Of a DNA stretch of 64,000 nucleotides, positions 18,801 to 26,831 are shown in pieces. Position numbers and translations under genes: made by a program. This DNA comes from Botrimarina colliarenosi. GTDB lineage: Bacteria > Planctomycetota > Planctomycetia > Pirellulales > Lacipirellulaceae. Location of the stretch: positions 1,121,590-1,185,589 of the forward strand of contig NZ_SJPR01000001.1 in assembly GCF_007859955.1 (NCBI RefSeq), read 5' to 3'. Under the pieces are notes generated by a model that saw only the letters and a list, made by a program, of their open reading frames with translations, did not search any database and was not told the DNA's origin. The stretch's first letter is position 1. Each line of letters opens with the position of its first letter.

Positions 18801-21800
18801 AGACGACCCCACCCAGCGAAGCCGGGTATCGGCGGGTCGAGATGATCCCGAGCAGCAATCCGAACAAGCATCAGTTCGCGCTGCGGATGAATGGCCTGAA
18901 CGAGTCGCTCTCGGTCCGACGCGGTTCGACATCGTTCAATGTGACGGGAGGCGAAGCGACCGGGCAGGTCGATGCGACGCTGGCGGCGGCTCCTCCTGTG
19001 ATCGCGATCCCGATCGATCATTTCTCGATCTCCGAGCCGATCGACGAGTACCTCGTCCGGCAGATCGAGCTCGACCCCAATCTCACGCATTATCCGCAGC
19101 CGAGCTACTTGCAGCACACGGGTCAGGCCCCTCCCACGGAAGAGTACTTCGCCAACTCGGGTGGGAGCGCTAATTACCATTTCGACGAACCGTTCGATGT
19201 TTTGCCGGAACTGATTGAGAACCAGACGACGCCAAACTATCGTTCGATGCATCTGGAGCGTCTGGCCAATCCGCTGTTGCCGTGGAACCCGCCGCCGGTC
19301 GGCCCGAACGGCGACCCGATTGCCCAGCACGACCCCAGCCTGCAGGTGAACCCCTACCTGCCGGTCGACGCGCGGTCGCTCGACCTGACGGCTTTCAACA
19401 GCACGTCGATCAAAGAGAACGCCGTCTTATCTCCTACCGGAACGCAACGCCCTGACCCGGACAACGAGTATGTCAACCAGTCCGGCACATTCGGTCCAGA
19501 GCAGCGACATCGCCGCCAGCGGAGCATGAGCGGCGCGCTGACCGGAGCCCTGGAGCCTGGCAGAGAGACGGTGATCGGGTTCGCTACGAACGAGCGGGGC
19601 CGTCCGTACGGACCCTTCCCGCTGCTTTGGATGACCGAGCCGTCACGGCTCTTGTGGCGACAAGCCGGTGGATCGACCTTCACGGAGATCGCCCACCGTC
19701 TGGCGGCAGTCGCGTCGCACAATGGCTACTTGGCTCGTACCCAGGACCAAATAGCGACGATTGGTCGCGACGGTCTCGACTACGACCAGGCGGCGATCAA
19801 CAAGCCTTATGCCGCGCTGCAGCTTATTAACGTGGCGTGGCGGACCTCGCTCGGGTTCAGTGACTGGATGTTCGGCGAGTTCTACACCGGCCAAGGACTG
19901 CGTTGGCACACCGACGGCGCCTCCGAGGGGGCGATCGAAACGATCGACCTCGACGGCGACGGCGCCGCCGGCGACTTGGCGGGCCGCCCCGAGGTGAACT
20001 TCGACCCGACTATCGACACCAGCGAGACGATGGCGCCGAACGGCGTACCGGTCGCTGTAAATAACGCCGAGGCCGGCTTGCGTAGTGCTGGGAACTCTCG
20101 CCAGTTGTGGGAACGGTTCGTCGCTTCGCAGGGGGTCGATAACTCGACGACCCCCGAGTTGGCGTGGCCGAACCGGCCGCTAGCCAGCGCCGGCGAGCTG
20201 CTGCAGGTCCCCGTTTGGGGCGGGTCGCGGATGCTGACGTACTTCTCGGTCTTCAACTGGCAGTACACACAGCATCCCCATTTCAGCCGCCGTACGCAGG
20301 TGAACCCCTACGACGGGGAGACGTTCGTCATGCACGACGGCGTCGACTTCGTTCCGAACGAGTTCAGCGTTCCGGACGATTTCAGTGCGAATACCACGAC
20401 CACGTTCGATGGCGACTTCGCTAATGATCGTGATACCAACGGCAACCTGACGGTTGCTGACGGCGACAACTTGCCGGAGGCCGACTCGACCAACGAGGTC
20501 CGCTTCCGCGACGCCTTGGGCCACTTCGGCCACCTGATGAACTTCTTCCAGACGGCCCGCTTCCCCGCGATCGTTGCGGCGATTAGCCGGCAGGACGCCA
20601 ACGGCGAGACCGAAGAGTACGTTGTCCCCCGTGGGGCGTCGCACTTCTATCGGCTGCTCGATTACGTGCACGTGCCGTCGCGGTTCACGGCGACCGACAA
20701 GCTGCTCAACGCCGATGTGTTTGGCGACGCGGCGATCGGCGTCGACGACCCGCGGCAAGAATTGGCGGCGCCGTTCAACCGGATCGACAACTACCGCGAG
20801 CCGGGCCGGGTGAACCTCAACACGATCGTCGGCCGCCGCGACGCGAACGAGCCGAAGACCCGCCAGACACCGCTTGCCGCTGGCGGGACCGCGGTGGTGC
20901 CGCGGCTGCCTGACTACTGGTCCGAGGTCTATGACGGCTTGATGCACCGAGTGAAGGATGACTCCTTCCTGGACTTTGCCTCCAACTCGTTGGTTCAGCA
21001 GGGCCATCTCGGGCCCGCGTGGCGGGACGTGGCTCTGAGCCGCCGGGGATACGTCCAGGCGGGATTTAATCCGTCGCTCGATCCTTATTCGGTCTCAACC
21101 CTTGCGGCGGCGCAGCAGAACCAAGTCGACTACTCGCCGATGCGGATGAATCCCGACTTCCCGACGTTGTTCGCCAACCCGTTCCGGGCGCCGGGCGAAG
21201 GGGCCAATGTGCCGCTAGCGAACATGGTGCAGACGGGCGTCGATGCGACGATGCTGCGGGCCCACCCGCTATCGCCCGGCGCCGACGGGGCCTGGGGTCG
21301 CCGTGGGCAGGACGATTCGGTGGTCGATAAGAGCGGCGACGCGGCTCCAAACAGCGTCGTCGACGCCGACATGAACGGGAACCGAGACGACGCGGCGGAA
21401 GCCGGGACGCTCCCGATGCAGATTGGCGACTCACCGGCGATGGGAGTCCTGGAGCGACTCAGCGGCGATACGGTTCTGGCCCGGTTCGCGGCGGACCCGA
21501 CCGGCGTTGGAACGACCCGACGTGGGAAATTGCCCGACACTTTCCTCGACGATGCATTCAGGCCTACTAGTCTCGATACCAATCCGCGTGAGCTTGCCCC
21601 ACAGAGCTCGGTGAGGAATACGGAGATCAGCAAGCGCACCACCCCGGTCGCGTTGTTCTCGGGCGCGTCGCTCGAGCCGTCGCTCGACACCGAGCGGAAC
21701 GCCACGCTCCGTTACCAGCCGATCCAGCGGATGGCGAGCCTCGCCACGACGCGGTCGAACGTCTACGCCGCCTGGATCACCGTCGGGTTCTTCGAAGTGA

Positions 21801-22078
21801 AGCAGGCGAAGGACGACTCGCGCATTTGGAATCGGTATATGACCGACACGAACTCGGATGGTGTCGGCGACGCCTTCATTTCGCCCGCGTTGCAGGACCT
21901 GTTCTTCCGCGTCTACCCGGACGGTTGGACGCTCGGCGAAGAGCTCGGCCGTAAGACGGGCGAGGACGTGCGGCATCGTGGGTTCTACCTCATCGACCGG
22001 TCGCGGCCGGCGGCCTTCAAGCCGGGTGAGGACGCCAACGTGTCCGAGACGATCCTCCTGCGGAGACGCATCCAGTGA
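12848..22078 (+). CDS. Giant GspK/PilX-like protein with calcium-type loops
   Basis: A 3076-residue protein at the GspK position of the operon. After a basic leader (RRKRLRRRLLARRQPQRRG) comes one hydrophobic helix, VLLLVVLSMLVLFLLIGTTF, with the missing Glu+5 that is typical of GspK/PilX. The rest is a huge periplasmic or extracellular region, against ~300-350 residues for ordinary GspK. It contains at least ten Asp-rich DxDxDG/DxNxDG loops, for example NDGDGVNDS (~585), DDGDGLLDEGD (~1043), NNGNGVVDEP (~1185), DADGDGIEDAGE (~1278), DNDGDGVYDAGE (~1308), DTNSDGVGDAF (~3000). RMDLNRPFGDG and GRLNLNAHGG recall GspK phrases. I chose ATG 12848; the frame is open to 12650 but overlaps the previous gene. 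Parts (e.g. 13150-14150, 18380-19200) are AT-richer than their flanks. Confidence 0.8.
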   Translation: MNRRKRLRRRLLARRQPQRRGVLLLVVLSMLVLFLLIGTTFLLTSGQYRTASKIVEKAHRTTFQPADLLERALMQLVRDTNNASSVIRYHSLMRDLYGVDGFVARATAGVRIPSSTSNPAIVSAPQLVGPHYAGVSTTTAAATPRGATNGQLVELYVVDADRESVLNPDDANVVGLDFDQAGLPVNHSLSRTDGYYEGCLLTIMTGPCRGSTVRIVDYDYIGDAGLQLSTDPTNNGSYQGPVGRFRIVAPSRADGRPLTVNGGVITELVDGALGHRFIVNGRPFNGTGVGYNPLALSSSQAQSPMARLSALELVGVDGDNGYGMERALIPNSVHNISFSVSLNPSAGVDPWNRLYDRSEFLALAQSFVWADNPAYNSATSPLYKTFAGPGDTDESYDAPDTQNMALASQSLEPRLRGRVVNASGVSLDPDAYYPAGAGTAPAYLDLEGVTIPSFHRPSLANFWFHRLWRSTWLQGVVGDAHERARAILEPYDSNGAPLHGLNAAQAFQIATIKRKFLLRPLRDDHPSFDGSNALSRYGTAALRAVMGNNTTAGTGALVNTKGTAGDISDDEITFPFWEAVGPWDVDNDGDGVNDSVWVDIGLPVQQTEDGRWYKPLVAMLVEDMDGRLNLNAHGGEADLAAPLPNLNNGSSYANDYSNTGASSALNGNLAMDSQRLQTTLSDRFDFSWLRSSDQLPQGTGWGVAETSLRSLLSPTLPIIDALNGPTYTGNPQYDDYARLLYGRPDPQAANRNVAAPLRASVGFGRYGSVGAGAVLGTVPLTKPGATYVTDPTKVSAGASYSAVRDPRTPLEFLGYPAYTGAVTGEARSGFSSAPDMRGRFATGLSGAGAPVAEATAEANSIGVHWRDLPGNAPDDSPYELDLSVSARNLAPASLDAIRRSYDPDNSGLVEPLTAPLVDDAPFSPAELERILRAFDADADKLADRLWNAVDAFDPAKLAAQNNLLSNGDNPTYTPTSLEQVVAGAQAAVTRRQVTTESWDLPAPNENLYDRLLLGADGKPGVPEFQSVGDWVADSSSPRYGIADDDGDGLLDEGDEAIIGYDATNQSHTFADGSVATYRDLFNAGCDDYVVVMRQDPPIPARLTDYLKYRVVLELIRKGSITYGEVTTNRPRVDRLCEQILFGKSVATTDPLRNTEPYSFGGLLAPEVLAGRRMDLNRPFGDGRDNNGNGVVDEPQEAGEPFVDLNADGVHNAGEPFLNLDGSFAPVSATRQIDDANSNGRRDFDDLNSNGVRDPYEPYTEGWIDEDTYNGPSDYLWVDADGDGIEDAGERKRFHYLTTADASGRGAFIDNDGDGVYDAGEAIVRGDDQLARQLYARHLYCLALSLLDENYLAPYDPSDPQMLHYIDPRSGTWLNGTPSADSSEAYWIAYEISGGDPEALATQPGGLLVLNRARQIALRKLTCRRIAQWAVNVVDFRDADSIQTAFEYDENPWNGWNVVGSSGEVFPLDGDLTTDENVGQTRTVTVNGFSTPTAPRRITTRDEWTRGVVWGAERPEVLLTEGVAWHDRRLQADGASGALVDDGGAIAPDKDDDLDQLRKPKSFAYLEALNPWIGDDQRPAELYSQVDRDGSRREERGVRFDRLSDAAYTTPLRGVTRRSPVWRIICVEEQPLVRNATVGKEPGSNIAGLAQDDPERTKSVGADPNGLSYLTIPLRGGPWVYATDGVGITSAGGTSVPQLAKSYLDFHERQKIETRYALATTPDLAVGANLLDADGVTVPAGVVERPPTVPDPSFPSFDRFAQPIDSRQFNLSISSVVEPTGPSSPKSTITRAEAYKPRTFIERVFYPAAANFAVTDDPQGGNTKRNLPTADLIIPDDFDVGVDPATGPGLHIPRLFYELNVPLTGAVTGRLRAEGRQVGVDPLSRPGALRVYISKFGAVYDRFNQRQNNPPRPYELLQTFNEFGDPETGFAPLLPGRRAVFGTTGAMYNIDPTLSNPTINGPDAANLTNRYTSLLSQPEVAGAQKKTTPPSEAGYRRVEMIPSSNPNKHQFALRMNGLNESLSVRRGSTSFNVTGGEATGQVDATLAAAPPVIAIPIDHFSISEPIDEYLVRQIELDPNLTHYPQPSYLQHTGQAPPTEEYFANSGGSANYHFDEPFDVLPELIENQTTPNYRSMHLERLANPLLPWNPPPVGPNGDPIAQHDPSLQVNPYLPVDARSLDLTAFNSTSIKENAVLSPTGTQRPDPDNEYVNQSGTFGPEQRHRRQRSMSGALTGALEPGRETVIGFATNERGRPYGPFPLLWMTEPSRLLWRQAGGSTFTEIAHRLAAVASHNGYLARTQDQIATIGRDGLDYDQAAINKPYAALQLINVAWRTSLGFSDWMFGEFYTGQGLRWHTDGASEGAIETIDLDGDGAAGDLAGRPEVNFDPTIDTSETMAPNGVPVAVNNAEAGLRSAGNSRQLWERFVASQGVDNSTTPELAWPNRPLASAGELLQVPVWGGSRMLTYFSVFNWQYTQHPHFSRRTQVNPYDGETFVMHDGVDFVPNEFSVPDDFSANTTTTFDGDFANDRDTNGNLTVADGDNLPEADSTNEVRFRDALGHFGHLMNFFQTARFPAIVAAISRQDANGETEEYVVPRGASHFYRLLDYVHVPSRFTATDKLLNADVFGDAAIGVDDPRQELAAPFNRIDNYREPGRVNLNTIVGRRDANEPKTRQTPLAAGGTAVVPRLPDYWSEVYDGLMHRVKDDSFLDFASNSLVQQGHLGPAWRDVALSRRGYVQAGFNPSLDPYSVSTLAAAQQNQVDYSPMRMNPDFPTLFANPFRAPGEGANVPLANMVQTGVDATMLRAHPLSPGADGAWGRRGQDDSVVDKSGDAAPNSVVDADMNGNRDDAAEAGTLPMQIGDSPAMGVLERLSGDTVLARFAADPTGVGTTRRGKLPDTFLDDAFRPTSLDTNPRELAPQSSVRNTEISKRTTPVALFSGASLEPSLDTERNATLRYQPIQRMASLATTRSNVYAAWITVGFFEVKQAKDDSRIWNRYMTDTNSDGVGDAFISPALQDLFFRVYPDGWTLGEELGRKTGEDVRHRGFYLIDRSRPAAFKPGEDANVSETILLRRRIQ

Positions 22079-22623
22079 CGCGGCCAAAGGCAAGCGGCGG
22101 ACGCTTCGAAGGCCCCGTCGGACTGATGGTGGCGGTCATTGCGATCGTCGTCGCCGCGGCGCTGGTGGAACGGCTCACCCGCCCCCGGGGCGGCGAACGG
22201 ATCACGCCGCTGCCGATGCCCGAACTGCTGGTCGAGGGTTGGCTGAACACGGGCGACGGCCCGAGCCCGACGCGCGAGTCGCTCCGTGGCAGCTATGTGG
22301 TGCTCGACTTGTGGGCGACCGACTGCGTGCCCTGCCTGCGGTCGCTGCCCCATCTGGCGCAGCTGTCCCGCGAGTGGGGCCCCCGCGGCGTGGAAGTCGT
22401 CGGGCTGGCCTCCGAACCGGCGTCACGTCGCGAGGCGGTCCAAGCGGCGATCGATCGGGTGCCGGGGATGGACTGGCCCGTCGCTTACGGGGCCGGGATG
22501 GTCTTCGGGCAGCTGGGGGTCGAGATGATCCCCACCTACGTGCTGTTCGATACGGAGGGCGTCGGCGTCTGGCGGGGCCACTCGCTGGGGGACCTCGAGG
22601 CCGAGCTAGCGTCGCGGCTCTGA
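22075..22623 (+). CDS. Membrane-anchored TlpA/ResA-like thioredoxin-fold protein
   Basis: Probable periplasmic thiol-disulfide oxidoreductase, 182 residues. One N-terminal membrane anchor (VGLMVAVIAIVVAAALV, ~15-32) is followed by a thioredoxin fold with the redox motif CVPC in LWATDCVPCLRSLPHL and a cis-Pro in VEMIPTYVLFD. The start is a GTG overlapping the stop of the giant GspK-like gene (GTGA), implying translational coupling. The context suggests it may serve disulfide formation or reduction in secreted or pseudopilin proteins; this is inference. It is the last gene of the pilus-like operon and is followed by a perfect palindrome. Confidence 0.85.
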   Translation: MTRPKASGGRFEGPVGLMVAVIAIVVAAALVERLTRPRGGERITPLPMPELLVEGWLNTGDGPSPTRESLRGSYVVLDLWATDCVPCLRSLPHLAQLSREWGPRGVEVVGLASEPASRREAVQAAIDRVPGMDWPVAYGAGMVFGQLGVEMIPTYVLFDTEGVGVWRGHSLGDLEAELASRL

Positions 22624-22682
22624 GAAGGGCCGCGAATTCGGGTGGGCGGTTGGATTGAAAGGGCGAAATCGCTCGTGGTTCG

Positions 22683-22749
22683 CTCCGGGCGCTCACGCTT
22701 CCGGCTCACCGCGATTCGTTTGGCGAGCCGGAAGCGTGAGCGCCCGGAG
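22683..22749. repeat. Perfect 25-bp inverted repeat
   Basis: Arms 22683-22707 (CTCCGGGCGCTCACGCTTCC...) and 22725-22749 are exact reverse complements around a 17-nt loop. It lies in the gap after the TlpA-like gene and probably ends the long operon transcript or is a dispersed palindrome. Confidence 0.85.
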
Positions 22750-22876
22750 TCGAAGCGGGTACACGCCCGCCCGCCGCCACCGCGAACCTCCGCCGCTAGG
22801 CCGGGGTCCCCCCAGGGCCGTATGGTAGGCGATCCCTCGCCTCCGCCCGCCGCCCTCTCGCTCTCCCCACCCCGCC

Positions 22877-24274
22877 GTGGCTAGTTCTCTGATCCAATCG
22901 CCCGGCACGCTGCGTCCGCTGATGCGGTTGTCGCTGCCGGTGCTCGCGGAGCAGGTGCTGCACTTGCTGGTGGGCCTGTCGGACCTGGCGCTCACCGGCC
23001 GGCTGCTGGAGGGGACCGAGTACGTCGCCGGCATGACGCTGGTGATCTATCTGCTGTGGCTGGTGGGGACGCTGTTCGCGTTCATCGCCACCGGCGCGAC
23101 GCCGCTGACGGCGCGGTTCACCGGCGCGGGGCAGCCCGAGATGGCGAACCGGGTGATGAACCAGTCGATCACGGTCGGACTGGCGTGGACGGTGGTCTTG
23201 ATGCTCGTCGGGCTGCCGATCGCGGCGCCGGCGGTGGCGATGATGGGGCTCGAAGGCCCCTCGGCCGAGGCGGCCGCGCGCTACCTGACGATCGAGCTGT
23301 GCGTCTTGCCGGCGATCATGTTCGAACGGGTCGGCATCGCCTGCCTGCGCGGCGCCGGGGACACGATGAGCGGCCTGTGGGTGATGGCGCTGGTGAACGT
23401 CGTCAACATCGGCGTCAGCTACACGCTGGTGACCGGCGCCGGCGGGGCGTTCACGCCGCTTGGTTGGGACGGCGTCGCGCTCGGCACGGCGGCGGGGCAC
23501 CTCGTAGGCGCGGCCCTGCTGGTGGCGATGCTCGCCGGCGGCCGGGCCGGCTACCGGATGCGACCGAGCCTGATGAAGCCCGACCCCGCGATGATCCGTC
23601 GCCTGCTGCGGATCGGCATCCCCGGCGGCGCCGAGGCGGTGCTGCTGGTCGTCTGCAACCTCGCCTATCTGCGGATCGTGCTGAAGCTCGGCGACGTCGC
23701 CGCCGCGGCGCACGGCGTCGCCATCCAGGTCGAGTCGCTCGCCTTCTTGCCGGGCGGCGCGTTCCAGATTGCCGCTTCGACGACCACCGGTCAGTACCTC
23801 GGCGCCGGCGATCCGGCCCGCGCCACCCGCAGCGCCTGGGCGGCGACCGCGGTCGCCTCGGCTTTCATGGTTGCGGCGGGGGTCGTCTTTTGGTTCACGG
23901 CCGAGGACCTGATCGGCCTGTTCGTCTTCGAGAAGCCCGACGTGGTGTCGCTGGCCGCGCAGCTGCTGCGGCTGATCTCGCTGGCGATGCTGCCGCTGGC
24001 GGTGTCGATGGTGCTCGCCGGGGCGTTGCGCGGCGCCGGCGATACGCGGTGGCCGCTGTTGTTCACGATCATCGGCTTCGGCTTGGTGCGTGTGCCGCTG
24101 GCGATGTACCTGTCGCAAGAGACGGTGACGCTGCCGCTGATCGGGGCGACGTTCGCCGGCGCCGGCTGGGGCGCGGTGGGCGCCTGGTGCGGGGCGGTCA
24201 CCGACCTCTGCGTACGGGCGACGCTGATGACGGGCCGCTTCGTGAATGGGGGTTGGAAGACGGTTGAGGTGTGA
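22877..24274 (+). CDS. MATE family cation-coupled efflux transporter
   Basis: Inner-membrane multidrug/toxin exporter driven by Na+ or H+. The 465-residue product has about 12 membrane helices in two homologous halves. Recognisable family stretches are LRPLMRLSLPVLAEQVLHLL, VGLSDLALTGRLL, ERVGIACLRGAGDTM in the first half and MVLAGALRGAGDTRWPL in the second. The length (440-480 expected) is normal. The start is a GTG at 22877 with no strong ribosome-binding site; an ATG at 22922 is the alternative. The substrate is unknown. The MazE-like antitoxin gene starts 56 nt downstream. Confidence 0.93.
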   Translation: MASSLIQSPGTLRPLMRLSLPVLAEQVLHLLVGLSDLALTGRLLEGTEYVAGMTLVIYLLWLVGTLFAFIATGATPLTARFTGAGQPEMANRVMNQSITVGLAWTVVLMLVGLPIAAPAVAMMGLEGPSAEAAARYLTIELCVLPAIMFERVGIACLRGAGDTMSGLWVMALVNVVNIGVSYTLVTGAGGAFTPLGWDGVALGTAAGHLVGAALLVAMLAGGRAGYRMRPSLMKPDPAMIRRLLRIGIPGGAEAVLLVVCNLAYLRIVLKLGDVAAAAHGVAIQVESLAFLPGGAFQIAASTTTGQYLGAGDPARATRSAWAATAVASAFMVAAGVVFWFTAEDLIGLFVFEKPDVVSLAAQLLRLISLAMLPLAVSMVLAGALRGAGDTRWPLLFTIIGFGLVRVPLAMYLSQETVTLPLIGATFAGAGWGAVGAWCGAVTDLCVRATLMTGRFVNGGWKTVEV

Positions 24275-24330
24275 CCTTACTGCGGGATGGACTTGTAATA
24301 ACTTCCCTATTCAACTCCCCCAGTGACGTC

Positions 24331-24573
24331 ATGCGCATCAAGCTCGTCCAGATTGGCAACTCGCAGGGGATCCGCCTACCGAAGGCGGTGATTGAACTCG
24401 CGGGGCTTCCCACCGAGTTGGATCTTGAGGTGACGCCAGGCGGGGTGATAATCCGACCCGCGAAAACAACGCGCGCCGGTTGGGCCGAGGCCGCCGCGGC
24501 GTGTCATGAGGCGAACGATGGCCCGCTTGATGACTGGGATGCCGCCGCAGACTTTGATGGCGAATGGCGATGA
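24331..24573 (+). CDS. mazE: AbrB/MazE-type antitoxin
   Basis: An 80-residue antitoxin that would neutralise the adjacent MazF-type RNase and autorepress the pair. Residues 1-45 are an AbrB/SpoVT DNA-binding fold: MRIKLVQIGNSQGIRLPKAV followed by IELAGLPTELDLEVTPGGVIIRP. The C-terminal tail is acidic (DDWDAAADFDGEWR), as expected for the toxin-binding segment. The ATG at 24331 is preferred over upstream in-frame codons because it matches the family N-terminus. The gene overlaps the toxin start by 4 bp (ATGA). Confidence 0.9.
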   Translation: MRIKLVQIGNSQGIRLPKAVIELAGLPTELDLEVTPGGVIIRPAKTTRAGWAEAAAACHEANDGPLDDWDAAADFDGEWR

Positions 24574-24884
24574 AGCGTCTTGAAGTCTGGCTGGTGAATC
24601 TCGACCCGACCGTCGAGAGCGAGGTCCGCAAGACGCGGCCCGCGGTGATCGTTTCACCGGATGAGTTGAACGCCGATTTGCGGACCGTGATCGTCGTGCC
24701 GCTGACGACCGGCCGCAGCTACCCCTTCCGGATCGCGACACGGGTCGGCGGAAAGCCGCGAGTCGCTGCGATCGACCAGCTTCGAGCTATCGACAAACCG
24801 CGGCTGGTCAGAAAGACGGGCCGTATCGAGGGCTCGACGCCGACCAAAATCTTGGCGGCGATAGCCGAGATGTTCGCGGCATGA
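24570..24884 (+). CDS. mazF: MazF/PemK-type endoribonuclease toxin
   Basis: A 104-residue mRNA interferase of the MazF/PemK family, which cleaves mRNA at short sequence motifs in the cytoplasm. The family features are EVWLVNLDPTVESEVRKTRPAVIVSP, VIVVPLTTGRSYPF and VAAIDQLRAIDKPRLVRKTG, with the conserved K-x-RP and DQLR elements. The ATG at 24570 overlaps the antitoxin TGA as ATGA; ATG 24564, two codons earlier, is possible. Length is normal (~105-115) and no lesion is visible, so the module looks intact. Confidence 0.92.
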   Translation: MKRLEVWLVNLDPTVESEVRKTRPAVIVSPDELNADLRTVIVVPLTTGRSYPFRIATRVGGKPRVAAIDQLRAIDKPRLVRKTGRIEGSTPTKILAAIAEMFAA

Positions 24885-24957
24885 ACCGAGCGGTGGCGTC
24901 GATCCATAGCGGCGGGCCTGGGGAAAGGTGTTTCCAAGCCGCTCTGCGCCGTCACGC

Positions 24958-26658
24958 TCAATCTTCCGCCTTCTTCGTCACACGGAACACCTCGTCGAGC
25001 GTGGTGATGCCCATGCAGACCTTGCGGATCCCGTCGTCGTAGAGCGTTGTCATGCCGAGGCGGCGGGCTTCTTTGCCGATCTCTTGGGTCGAGGCGCCTT
25101 GGAAGGTCAGTTCGCGGACGCGGCTGTTCATCGTCATCAGCTCGAACACGCCGAGGCGGCCCCGGTAGCCGCTGCCGCCACAGTTGTTGCAGCCGCGGCC
25201 CCGCATGAAGGTGGCGGTGGCGGCCATCTCGGGGGTGATGCCGGCGGCGTCGAGCTCCGCCTGCGTGTAGTCGTAGGGCCCTTTGCACTTGGGGCAGTTC
25301 ACCCGCACTAGTCGCTGGGCGAGGATGCCGATGACCGAGCCGGCGACCAGGTAGGCGGGCACGCCCATGTCGATCATCCGCGTCACAGCGCCCGGCGCGT
25401 CGTTGGTGTGCAGCGTGCTGAACACGAGGTGACCGGTGAGCGACGCCTGGATGCCCATCGACGCCGTCTCGTAGTCACGCATCTCGCCGACGAGGATCAC
25501 GTTGGGCGCCTGGCGGAGCATCGCCCGGATGATCAACGCGAAGTCGAGGCCGATCGAGTGCTTCACCTCGACCTGGTTGATGCCCGGCAGGTAGTACTCG
25601 ACCGGGTCCTCGGCGGTGATGATCTTGCGGTCGGGGCGGTTCAGTTCGTTGAGCGACGCGTAGAGCGTGGTCGTCTTGCCCGACCCCGTGGGGCCCGTCA
25701 CCAGGAAGATGCCGTTGGGGCGGCGGATAAGCTGGTTGAAGACCTTGAAGTCGCGCTCCGACAGGCCGAGCTGCCGGACGCCGACCTTGATGTTGTCTTT
25801 GTCGAGGAGCCGCATCACGCAGCTCTGGCCGTGGTTGGTCGGCAGCATGCTCACGCGCAGGTCGAGCTCCTTGCCTCCGGCCGTGATCTTGATGCGGCCG
25901 TCTTGGCAGCGGCGCCGCTCGCTGATGTCCATCTTGGCGAGGATCTTGATGCGCGAGAGCAACGCCCCCAGCAGACGCCGCGGCGGGCTGTCGCGTTCGA
26001 TCAGCACGCCGTCGATCCGATAGCGGATGCGGATGCGGTCCTCGAACGGCTCGACGTGGATGTCCGACGCGCGGAGCTGCACCGCCTCGCCGATCATCAG
26101 CTGCACGAGCTTGACGACCGGCGCCGAGGCCTCGTCGACCTCGTTGTCGTCGTCGTCCGAGTCGTTCTCGGTCTCGGTGAAGTCGATTGCCGTGTCGGTG
26201 AACTCTTGCAGCATCGAGTCGGCCGACTCGTCGCCCATCTGGCCGTAGTTGCGGTTGATCGCCTCGAGGATGTGCTCTTTGGTGGCGAGCGCGATATCGA
26301 TCTTGCGATTGAGGATGAACTGCAGCTTCTCGATCGTCTCGAAGTCATCGGGGTCGCTGACGCAGACCACCAGCGAGTCTTCCTTCTCTTCGATCGGGAT
26401 GACCGCGTTCTCTCGGGCGACCGACTCGGGGACGAGCTCGACCACAGCCGGCGGGATCGGCACGTCTTGCAGGTTGATGAAGTCGAGACCGTTGAGGTCC
26501 GCCATCGCCTGGGTGACCTGCTCGGCGGTGGCGTAGCCGAGCTCGACGAGCGAGTCCTCCGGCTTCTTGCCGCCCTTCTTGGCGATGCCGGCGGCCTCGG
26601 TCCATTGGTCGGCGCCGATGACGCGCTTGTCGATAAGGAACTTGCCGAGCTTCGTCAT
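24958..26658 (-). CDS. Second GspE/PilB-type secretion ATPase
   Basis: A 566-residue cytoplasmic ATPase of the type II secretion / type IV pilus family, transcribed alone. The N-terminal MshEN domain (residues 1-150: LGKFLIDKRVIGADQWTEA) is followed by RASDIHVEPFEDRIRIRYRIDGVL, Walker A GPTGSGKTTT (~320-329), ITAEDPVEY and APNVILVGEMRDYETA. The tetra-Cys site is CPKC ... CNNC, and GYRGRLGVFELM closes it. It differs clearly in sequence from the operon PilB, for example RQAPNVILVGEMRD in place of RQDPDKILVGEIRD. No platform or pilin gene is adjacent, so it may serve a second machine or an alternative load on the same one. ATG 26658 has GGAG-like sequence just upstream on this strand. Confidence 0.92.
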   Translation of the reverse strand: MTKLGKFLIDKRVIGADQWTEAAGIAKKGGKKPEDSLVELGYATAEQVTQAMADLNGLDFINLQDVPIPPAVVELVPESVARENAVIPIEEKEDSLVVCVSDPDDFETIEKLQFILNRKIDIALATKEHILEAINRNYGQMGDESADSMLQEFTDTAIDFTETENDSDDDDNEVDEASAPVVKLVQLMIGEAVQLRASDIHVEPFEDRIRIRYRIDGVLIERDSPPRRLLGALLSRIKILAKMDISERRRCQDGRIKITAGGKELDLRVSMLPTNHGQSCVMRLLDKDNIKVGVRQLGLSERDFKVFNQLIRRPNGIFLVTGPTGSGKTTTLYASLNELNRPDRKIITAEDPVEYYLPGINQVEVKHSIGLDFALIIRAMLRQAPNVILVGEMRDYETASMGIQASLTGHLVFSTLHTNDAPGAVTRMIDMGVPAYLVAGSVIGILAQRLVRVNCPKCKGPYDYTQAELDAAGITPEMAATATFMRGRGCNNCGGSGYRGRLGVFELMTMNSRVRELTFQGASTQEIGKEARRLGMTTLYDDGIRKVCMGITTLDEVFRVTKKAED

Positions 26659-26831
26659 AGGAGGGCGCAGAAGGAGCGTGGCGAAATCTGAGACTTAGCC
26701 GAGGGCGGAAGCCCACGGCCGCATTGGTACACAATCCACCTTGCCCGTTGGCTGCCGCCAACGGCTGGGCGTCGTAACCCCTTGCTAGTTACAGACTAAT
26801 GGCGGCCCGCGGGGGTGTCAAACTGCGGGGC

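Noticed and set aside
25408..26691. A 427-codon + strand frame opposite the second GspE ATPase
   Set aside because: Shadow of a gene with Walker and tetra-Cys motifs; low-complexity composition.
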